Source of the DNA: Diploptera punctata | Lineage: Eukaryota > Arthropoda > Insecta > Blattodea > Blaberidae | DNA: 64,000 nt | Assembly (NCBI GenBank): GCA_030220185.1 | Contig: JASPKZ010007432.1 | Span: 1,178,001 to 1,242,000, forward strand | Reading direction: 5' to 3' | Shown: one piece after another, positions 56,353-64,000 of the stretch | How positions within the stretch are numbered: position 1 is the first letter of the stretch | Layout of the letters: the number at the start of each line of letters is the position of its first letter | The notes under the pieces: model-generated | What the model saw: the letters and a program-made list of their open reading frames with translations, nothing else | Databases searched by the model: none | What the model was told of the DNA's origin: nothing | Position numbers and translations under genes: made by a program

Positions 56353-56535
56353 TTGCAAAGATAGAAGCAAAGGCTTCATAGCATTTGTTGCTGGGAATTA
56401 CAACATATATAAGAGAGAAATTTGCATTTAGATCGGAAATTGCCCCAGTAGCTCAGATGGTAGAGCATTGGCCTAGAAAGCCAAAGGTCCCGGGTTCAAG
56501 CCTCGGTCTGGGCGAAAACTTTTCTCTTCAAATAA
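56353..56535 (+). mobile_element. SINE-D inside the LINE active-site region
   Basis: Flanked by AATAATTATATC (56341-56352) and AATAACTATATC (56536-56547), a 12-bp duplication with one mismatch, in the codons just after YADD. Contains the body (GAAGCAAAGGCTTCATAGC), the tRNA-like unit 56444-56513 (box A TAGCTCAGATGGTAGAGC, box B GGGTTCAAGCC, anticodon stem TTGGC/GCCAA with loop CTAGAAA) and tail CTTTTCTCTTCAAATAA. 183 bp, 5' truncated relative to the next copy. Confidence 0.93.
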
Positions 56536-56895
56536 AATAACTATATCATCAGCATATGCCATTATCTGGATGGATTTACTATATATTGTACCATTGATAT
56601 TAACTTTGGCATCTCCCTGTACCATCTCATGTGCAATGTTGAACAGCATGCATGATAAGCTATCTCCTTGTCTCAAGCCTGTTTGTGCCTGAAATGGTTT
56701 GGATAGTTCGTTCTGGATTTTAAAGTTATTGTATTTGTCTAACCAGTTTTTGGGTATGCTAAATTCAGTCAATGCCTGGATCACTGCTTCCGTCCTAATA
56801 GTGTCGTATGTAGATTTGAAATCAATGAAGGGGTGAAATGTACTAATGTTATATTTCATTGTTTCTCCCAATATTTGACAAACTTAGTGTATTTT

Positions 56896-57203
56896 CATAT
56901 TTAAAGAGAAAAATTATACGCTCAGACCGGGACTTGAACCCGGGACCCTTGGTTTTCTAGTCCAAGTGCTCTACCATTTGAGCTACCTGAGCAAGTACCG
57001 ATCTAAACGCAAATCTTTCTCTATATACGTTGAAATTCCCGCCCCAAATGCTTTGAAGCCTTTGCTTCTATCTTTGCAAATGGCGGCTCCTATATTAAGA
57101 AGACATATTTGGGAATTATACATTACATTATAAATGCCAGTACGGCTATTTTCGATGTTTTTATTATTAATTTCATACATCTCAATGATGGATAAATCAT
57201 ATT
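56896..57203 (-). mobile_element. SINE-D, full-length copy (308 bp)
   Basis: Perfect 12-bp duplication TTAGTGTATTTT (56884-56895, 57204-57215). Minus strand: about 200 bp of body (AATAATAAAAACATCGAAAA, CCAAATATGTCTTCTTAA, GCCATTTGCAAAGATAGAAG), then a tRNA-like unit with a perfect 7-bp acceptor stem GCTCAGG/TCTGAGC, box A and box B GGGTTCAAGTCCC, then TATAATTTTTCTCTTTAAAT. This copy shows that the tRNA-like part is at the 3' end of the inserted unit. Confidence 0.93.
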
Positions 57204-57325
57204 TTAGTGTATTTTATCAGTTGTAGATTTGTTCCCTCTGAACCCACATTGGTACCTCCTCTTCTAGCTAGATAAATAATTTTTGTAAGTTTGGTAAAAT
57301 CTCCTTCAGACATGCACTGAAGATT

Positions 57326-58060
57326 TACCGATTATATTTTCTTGACATATATGAAGGATTTTACTTAAAACAAAGTTTAGTACTCTGATTTAAAAAAAAA
57401 TGCCAATAATTTGTTAATATTTATAGTATAGTAAGTATTCTTATTAATTTTTACAGATTATTCAAAATTACTTTCACTGTAACTTTTACACATACACAGT
57501 TTCCATTACAACTTTGACGAAAAATAAAAGCATCTTATTTGTCTAATATTGGAAGAGATACTAGTTCAAGCCTAGGAAGAAAAAAGGATAATGTTTAAAT
57601 TACCTTCTGAAAATGTTTACACAATACTTTTTTTACTGGTTTTGTTCCCAAAAGGATGTGTGAATACTAATATTACTGGTATCTAGATCTAGATACACTT
57701 TTACAATAAGATTTATTGAAATTATTTTACTTCATATCAACTTTGTCACTAATTGCAATATGACCCTAAAAAATTCTGGCATATTGCATTGCACAAAAAA
57801 AAAAAACTGAACCTTACATACTTAAAAAGAGATAATTTGATATTTTGTGTGAAATGAAGTACCTATACACCCAGTTTTTGCATATTACTTTGCTACTAAG
57901 ACAGATACCAATTGGCAACTTGTACATTGATAGCCATATAAGAATAAATGCTGTTGCTAACATAAAGTATTAAATGAACCAACAAACAGTGATTTATTTC
58001 TATACAACCGGTCATTGATTACAGAAATGCAAATACAACACAGAGATTAAATTGAACTTT
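57326..58060. other. No feature recognised
   Basis: AT-rich sequence without open frames, promoters or repeats that I can identify. Confidence 0.5.
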
Positions 58061-58540
58061 TATAGGAAAAAATCACTATGAGGTTTAATTTAAGATTTAA
58101 ATTAAAATGTTTTATACTTCACCTCATATCCAGTCTTCCAATTATATCAGTTTTGAAGCTTAGGCAGCTTAATCTTCAGTAATTTCTTGTCGATCAGGAG
58201 AACTGCTTCTTCCTCCCTCTGTTGGTAGAACAATGAACCTCTGGATCAAATCAAATCAGAAAACTCACGGCTTGCGAAAAAATCCACATTAAAAAAAAAC
58301 AAGGAAGAAAAACTTATGAACTTCAAAATTCCCAGGGATTCTGATTTGATCCTGCGGTTCATCGGTTCACCAACAGAAGGAGTAAGAAGCAGAACTCCTG
58401 ATCAACATAACATGAGTCGACAAAAAATTTCTGAAGATGAAGTTGCCTAAGCTTCGAAACCGGTATAATCAGAAGACTGGATATGGGGTGAGGTATGAAG
58501 CATTTTAATTTAAATCTTACAGAGATGAAGGTTTATCAGA
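58060..58540. repeat. Foldback element of the Penelope-arm family
   Basis: Arms: left AAAAATCACTATGAGGTTTA, ATACTTCACCTCATATCCAG, TCTTCAGTAATTTCTTGTCG; right mirrors them (GTCGACAAAAAATTTCTGAA, CTGGATATGGGGTGAGGTAT). The centre (about 58200-58390) is also partly self-complementary (AGCAGTTCTCC / AGAACTCCTGATC). The right arm has the best core of the family: CTGAAGAT, stem GAAG/CTTC, GAAACCGGTA (58431-58465). Confidence 0.85.
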
Positions 58541-58704
58541 ACGGTGGCCAACTTTTAGTTCGAGACTATCTTTAATTTTAGAAATCCTTTGTACTCCACC
58601 TATACTCTGTAAGATGATCCATGTAATAGTGACAATTGGGTAGTCGTGTAAAGAGAGATATACATGTTTAATTTAATTTTTATACTTGATAATTTACCTC
58701 AGTG

Positions 58705-59430
58705 TTACTTCTCATATGGAATGCCACGAGTGATTTCCAAATTTATCTAGATAATTTGGAAATCAAGAGTGGCATTTGTTAGGACTATTTAACGAATAAA
58801 ATTAAGCTGTTTACTCACAAATTATTATTTAACTATAGTTATTTTAAAATATTTATATATTTAATATAAACGGCGATGTTTGAAAACAAATGAGAAATGA
58901 TTGGTACGCTTCATTTGTTCATCACTGCAACCAGATCATATTATTTATTGCCAAAGGATCGCAATATTGTAAGAATGCATCCTAGTGGAGAAATAAATTT
59001 ATAACCAACATTATGGGTATTAATTAATTTCTGATGTCCTATGATGTAGTATGTCAATTATATTTTCTGCAACGCCATTTCCTGGAAAATAATTCGTTTA
59101 AGAAAGTGCAAACAGTGGTTTCTCTTTTTGGTGGTATAATCAGTTGCTACAAATGTTTTTATATTATCTCCAGCATGCGCTATGTGCTGACATTCATGCA
59201 CTATATATACAATCTGGTAGCCGCATTTCTTAGAGAGTCAGTCACTGCAAAATAATGCCATGACCTATTCAGAATGTTAAAAAGGAGGAGCTTTCTTTAA
59301 TATGATAAACTTCACTTGATAAATTCGAGGCGAAACAAGATTGTGATTGGTTGTAAATAAAAAATCATTGTAACGTGATTGGTCATTGACTCCCATTTGG
59401 GACATGAGTTATACAGTCATAGTAATTTTA
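58705..59430. repeat. Dispersed repeat R, copy 2
   Basis: Uninterrupted version of 14375-15765. It opens with a 25-bp hairpin (AATGCCACGAGTGATTTCC and its mirror around ATCTAGATA). No coding frames of note. It lacks the 190-bp internal duplication of copy 1. Confidence 0.75.
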
Positions 59431-60314
59431 TTAAGAGATATACATATTCAAAATAATAAAGAAAGAGTTATCTATCTAGAAAGGATGATTTTTTTTTCTG
59501 TCACAAGAAAGAAAAAAAATTGTTATTGAAATACAGAGGATATCTTACATTTTAAAAGTGAAGAGTATATTTCATTGTATTTTGTGGTAACTCTCAACTT
59601 TTGAATTCTTGATACATAAATTCATATAACTTGGGTGGAGATATCTTTCTTTACACATCAACCCAATAATATTGGCAGGATACAGATCACATATTACCTC
59701 TCACAGCTTTCTGATCACCCATTAATCATCTACAGACTCAATTAAAAAATCAGTTTATTTTAGAATTATATTAATCAAAGTCAATACTTCATTTCATATC
59801 TATTTTTGTTTGAGTGAACTCATAGATATATTTCTATTAAGTACTTCAAATTTAAACAATTGTTAATACTGACCTTCCACAATATGCATGCATATTCCTA
59901 AAATAATTCTTCAGAAATTAAATATGCACATTCACCTTCACCAAATAGTAGACTCCTAAAACAACCTTATCACATAAAAACAATGATAAAACAAAAATAT
60001 TCTTAGTAGTGGTAAACATACTCTGTTCTCATGTTCCTATATGTTGTACCAGATCACATAAATAAATTTATTTCAAATAGAATAGAATAGGGTATAAATC
60101 TTGGATATAATATCAAGTCATTTCTCTATAACATGGCTCAATGATTTCACCAAATGAATTTCTTGAAATAACGAATTTAATTTAAACATTATAGACCTAT
60201 TCAATTAATTTACTATATTTAAAATAACTGAATGTTTGTAATTAAACTAATACATATGTAAAGTATAAATCGTGTTGTATTAAAATAGGAGGAAATACAT
60301 TAATTTTTATTTAC

Positions 60315-60425
60315 CTTGTGTTTTGAAAGGAAATATTGATTTCCGATAATATGTACGCATATCCTCATACTTGACGAGAAAGAAAATATATTCTGTGATG
60401 TTTCCTTCATTCCCATCTTCTTGAA
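60315..60425 (-). CDS. Candidate internal exon, 111 bp
   Basis: Minus strand: TTTTTGAGCACAG precedes the block and CACAAG then GTAAATA follows it, good acceptor and donor. In the second frame it is open and reads QEDGNEGNITEYIFFLVKYE, then DMRTYYRKSIFPFKTQ, with phase 1 at both ends. A second frame is also open. The protein is not one I recognise, and no partner exon is certain. The surroundings 59431-61740 are otherwise free of recognised features. Confidence 0.35.
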
Positions 60426-61740
60426 CTGTGCTCAAAAATTAGATTAGTCAAATCTTGCAGTTTTAATTTTCATCATAAAAAAAGTGCAGGATAACAGAGA
60501 GACTTCTTAATCCATGAGAAGCTGTATGTATGATTTATTAATATCAACTGATCAGATTTTTTATAAATAAATTGAAATCTGTAAAAATTATTTGGATAAA
60601 AATTCTATTCTTTAAACAAAGTTTAAAAAATATATCAGATATCAAAAGAAAAGAAGCGACTGTCTAAAATAGACTTTCGTGATTTTTACTACTCACATTT
60701 TTTTGTCAAAATGCATATCTTTGCAAATGTGTTAAGTTTCTGTTACTGATAAAAATGTTAATTAGAGAATAGAAGTTAACATTAAAAAGTCACTAAAATT
60801 CCAACCTTTATTTTTTATTCCAATCAGGTTACTTCTGTTTTTTTTGTTTTAATCTCATTCCTAAACTTATTTTTTATATTATATATCTTTCCAGTATTCA
60901 ACATAGTATAATGAAATAAAAAAAGTTTTAAAATTATTTACTTTATTATAATTTTATGAAGGACAATACCACAAGAGTTTTCATCTTGTTGATGATTCAT
61001 GGCCGGAATGTAGCTATAGGAGTGAAATGTCCAAAGAGATAAAAGCTTGGATGATATTTTAAAAGACTATTTAGAAGAACAAAATTTTTTATGAAAAATA
61101 ACATGAAAATAAATTACATTTTAATATAAATATTTAATTTATTGCTGCAACAGTATTTTGGTAGAATGGCCTTCTTGTGTTGTATAGCTTACAAATCATA
61201 AACATTTGCGGTCAATGATAGTTGGGCATCATTAGTTCAAACGGGCTAAAAATGAGTTGGTCAATACCTACGTACGAACAAATTGTCAGTTCAATTTATC
61301 TTTCATTGCCTTAATCGAGCATGAACTTTACTTAACAGCTGTTCTGAACTAATTAAATTCACATGTCACCAATGTTAACATAATTGTAGCTAGACCCCAG
61401 ATTTCCATGCAAATATATGTTTACATAAGACTGGCTATATTTAAAATGTTATAAATAATAATATAGTATCTTTTTTTATCTGTCTTCTTCAATTAGAATT
61501 GATTTTTACTATAAAAGAAACTTCGTTAAATTATTGAATCATGAAGGCCTTTCAAAATCACATTTCATCTTTGGCAAGCTCTTTGGTACTTTTTTAAAAA
61601 TAAAAATCAATCCTAACTGAGAAAGACACACAAAAAAGCTATTATATTATTATTTATAACATTTTAATACATAACCTCAATTTTGATAACAATAAATATT
61701 AAAAATGTTGATGGCTATATTTCTCAAACTTACTATATTT

Positions 61741-62045
61741 TAATGATTTTAGGAAGTAATATTTTGAGGTTATTTTTATCAAGTTTTTCTTGAATCTAGA
61801 GATATTTTACCTCAATATAATGTTGATTTGTTCTCGGAACATGTTTCAATATATTCTTCTATATCATTGTCAGCTTGACTAGACTGATGAGTTTTATGTT
61901 ATGATATTGACATCCAGGGTTCACAACATAAAACTCGTCAGTCTAGCCAAGCTGACTATGATATAGAAGAATATATCGAAACATGTTCGAGAACAAATCA
62001 ACATTAAATTGAGGTAAGATTCTCTAGACCCAAAAATACTTGACT
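61741..62045. repeat. Foldback element
   Basis: Arms mirror around about 61895 (CTTCTATATCATTGTCAGCT ... AGCTGACTATGATATAGAAG), with outer parts TTTACCTCAATATAATGTTG and CAACATTAAATTGAGGTAAG. Starts TTTTAGGAAGTAATATTTTG as in the 8-kb palindrome. The right arm has CTGACTAT, stem GATATA/TATATC, GAAACATGTTC. The arms have diverged more than in the 8-kb element. Confidence 0.85.
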
Positions 62046-62684
62046 TACAATTATTTGTTTTGCGACATATCAATTAAAAATAAACCTACTTTTTCTGTAC
62101 ATGCTTTGACCCATTTGGAAGCAAATTCATGCAACTTTTAGAAAATTTAATTTCATTTTTAGCCTTGTATATTTTTTGAATCTAGTCCACACATGAATGT
62201 ACATGATATGAACACTGTTTTGTATAATCTTGTATTCCCAAGATATTTATATACCGAAAGAAGCACAAATTTAAGTTAGTTGCTTTCTGGCAACCTACCT
62301 GGCACTTCAGAATTTTCACCATACTCTACCCCATCTTTTGTTAAAATTGGAATTCATCTTAACTTGTCCCAAATTTCTTTACTTAAATATGCACTCATTT
62401 TTTCTTGTAACATAGAGAGATTGTTTTCTGCGCTGACAAATGATTGGGATAGTTATACAGATTGCAGAAAATTTTGAAAGAAATAGTTTTTACTATGTAT
62501 TGTTTTAGGATAAAACATGTATGAAATAGAATTTTGAAGCTCATGAATATACACATGTTTTAAGATTTAATAGTACATGGAAATCGGGTTCCACTTACAT
62601 CTATATTCCATTGTAATGTAAAAAATTAAAAGTACATAAATTGGAAGGCTTTTATATAAAAGGAACCATAGCCTAATTTTGAGA

Positions 62685-63437
62685 TTCTGATACTGTGTGT
62701 AGATAACTTCGAACTAGTCTCAAATTATTACTGTATTAGGTCTGTATAGTGAATGCACTTACTCATAGGTATATAACAGAACCAAGTAAACTGTTTTATG
62801 TAGATTATAGCAGTTACTTAATGAATGGAACATCCCCAGTTGCTATTTTTTTTTTGCATATTAAGATTTAACAAACATATGAAATAAAAAAGTCTATTTG
62901 CAGACTCCTGGAGAAATGCAAGGCAAGTTCAGTAAATGGGATAAAATTAATATATAGTAATCACCTGCACTAGACTAAATTTATATAGATTTATCATGTT
63001 TAGCTAGGGATTCAATACAAACGTAAGTAATATATTTTGCATAATCAATTGAGTTGGTGTTTCTGATACTGTGTGTAGATAACTTCGAACTAGTCTCAAA
63101 TTATTACTGTATTAGGTCTGTATAGTGAATGCACTTACTCATAGGTATATAACAGAACCAAGTAAACTGTTTTATGTAGATTATAGCAGTTACTTAATGA
63201 ATGGAACATCCCCAGTTGCTATTTTTTTTTTTGCATATTAAGATTTAACAAACATATGAAATAAAAAAGTCTATTTGCAGACTCCTGGAGAAATGCAAGG
63301 CAAGTTCAGTAAATGGGATAAAATTAATATATAGTAATCACCTGCACTAGACTAAATTTATATAGATTTATCATGTTTAGCTAGGGATTCAATACAAACG
63401 TAAGTAATATATTTTGCATAATCAATTGAGTTGGTGT
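62685..63437. repeat. 376-bp tandem duplication, nearly identical
   Basis: TTCTGATACTGTGTGTAGAT begins at 62685 and again at 63061. The two copies appear identical except for one extra T in a poly-T run (10 versus 11). The unit has no coding or element features. Confidence 0.95.
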
Positions 63438-63439
63438 TT

Positions 63440-63600
63440 ACTTGATGAAAATCCATATTTATTAATTAAATAAAAATAAAACTTAGTTTTATTTGACTTT
63501 TATATTTATTAAGATATTGAGATACTGAAGATATCTTAATAAATATGAAAATCAAATAAAACTAAGTTTTATTTTTATTTAATTAATATATTTTGCATTC
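63440..63600. repeat. Imperfect palindrome
   Basis: ATTAATTAAATAAAAATAAA ... TTTATTAAGATAT is mirrored after a short spacer by ATATCTTAATAAATATGAAA ... TTTTTATTTAATTAAT. It includes an inner palindrome around AAAACTTAGTTTT. The spacer side contains CTGAAGATATC. Confidence 0.8.
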
Positions 63601-63814
63601 AATTGTTTTAAATTTTCTCATACTAATATATCAGATTATTTTTTCTATTGTGCATTTTCACAGGTCTTATAGAAATTCATTTATATTAATTTTTAGCAAA
63701 TTATGAAAAACTGACTAGCACTAATAAAATTCCAATCCAGCATTTGGCTTACAACTGTATTCTTAGTCAATCTAACAAGATTGAAATTTGGATCTTCCAA
63801 ATATGCTTCAAATT

Positions 63815-64000
63815 TTATTTGAAGAGAAAACATATACCTGTATTGGATTTCGAACCCGTTGTTTCTGGTTCTGTACACCAGCGCTCTAAACCACTGAGCT
63901 ACCAGGCTTCTGATTCAAATGCATATTATTTCTCCCCTTTATATGAATTCCTGCAAGCCGAGGCTATGAACTTTTCATTCTACAAGCCGTATAGCGGCTT
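63815..64000 (-). mobile_element. SINE-D copy running off the window
   Basis: Minus strand has GTAGCTCAGTGGTTTAGAGC (box A), box B GGGTTCGAAATCC, and tail ATGTTTTCTCTTCAAATAAA; upstream body to the window end (GCCTCGGCTTGCAGGAATTC). The right edge of the window truncates the element. Confidence 0.8.

Larger units (their letters stand above)
55558..57325 (-). mobile_element. LINE with most of the RT domain, hit twice by SINE-D
   Basis: Minus strand in order: a decayed QCGFRxNKSTTDKI segment (57240-57205), insertion, then LGETMKYNIS and FIDFKSTYDTIRTEAV, GLRQGDSLSCMLFN, IMAYADDIVI (56871-56548), insertion, then IIIGQTMKSITEAF and FKYLGTIITDDNN (56380-56080), a gap, and RLRWVGHIMRM with GRRRGRPKVRWMDGIEEDI (55955-55656), ending near DRDTWRSVLTAARAH and a CTT/GAA run at 55565. 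The two SINEs have clear target duplications. A frameshift lies near 55970. Confidence 0.92.

Noticed and set aside
56444..56513. Possible functional tRNA gene
   Set aside because: Cloverleaf is partial, it lies inside a SINE with target duplication, and the SINE-D tail follows.
1..64000. CRISPR arrays, operons, bacterial promoters, rRNA genes
   Set aside because: None seen; the content is eukaryotic and the regular repeats are microsatellites or transposon copies.

Overview
The window is an AT-rich animal nuclear sequence, most likely from an insect of the cockroach/termite lineage. It has no bacterial-style operons. The protein-like stretches are almost all decayed retrotransposon reverse transcriptases, Tc1/mariner, piggyBac, hAT, pogo and Penelope remnants, and tRNA-derived short repeats. 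The C-terminal tail of the commonest LINE (GHVARM, GRPRMRWENN, WRAYVRAAMN) is a type I recall as abundant in cockroach sequence; that lineage call is recall-based inference.

One host protein gene is recognised: a COA1 (MITRAC15-like) mitochondrial assembly factor on the minus strand at 24690-25100, with a 5' UTR splice acceptor just upstream of its start. Weaker host-exon candidates are an Asp-rich terminal exon at 7290-7489, a tandemly repeated exon-like cassette at 4311-4648, and an internal exon at 60315-60425.

Layout: 0.4-2.5 kb LINE tail, an unnamed transposon protein and a Penelope-like element with GIY-YIG domain, split by a piggyBac-type MITE; 3.6-5.0 kb exon-like tandem repeat with LINE and SINE insertions; 5.3-7.2 kb LINE then a hAT-type element; 8.0-8.2 kb near-perfect palindrome; 9.8-16 kb LINE fragments, including a head-to-head pair; 16.4-18.1 kb Tc1-like element; 18.2-23.6 kb mariner/LINE remnants, foldback elements and SINEs; 24.6-28.6 kb the COA1 locus; 29.3-35.5 kb two hAT elements, a deleted mariner, a SINE cluster and an old split LINE; 35.6-43.8 kb Penelope-related arms, a LINE inserted in them, a mariner, the best preserved LINE reading frame (445 codons) and a pogo fragment; 44-47.5 kb LINE and a multiply interrupted piggyBac; 47.5-54.6 kb transposon-poor; 54.6-57.3 kb retroposon and a LINE with two SINE insertions; 58-64 kb foldback elements, a dispersed repeat, a 376-bp tandem duplication and a terminal SINE.

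The most interesting signals are non-coding. One is a family of foldback elements whose arms share a hammerhead-like core (CTGANGAT, hairpin, GAAAC, short palindrome) and whose ends match sequence around a Penelope-type reading frame. The other is a short retroposon family (called SINE-D here) in which a cloverleaf-capable tRNA sits at the 3' end followed by a T-run, the reverse of normal SINE order. Many insertions have target-site duplications readable by eye, so the nesting order can be reconstructed. All coordinates were read by hand; element ends without a stated duplication are approximate.
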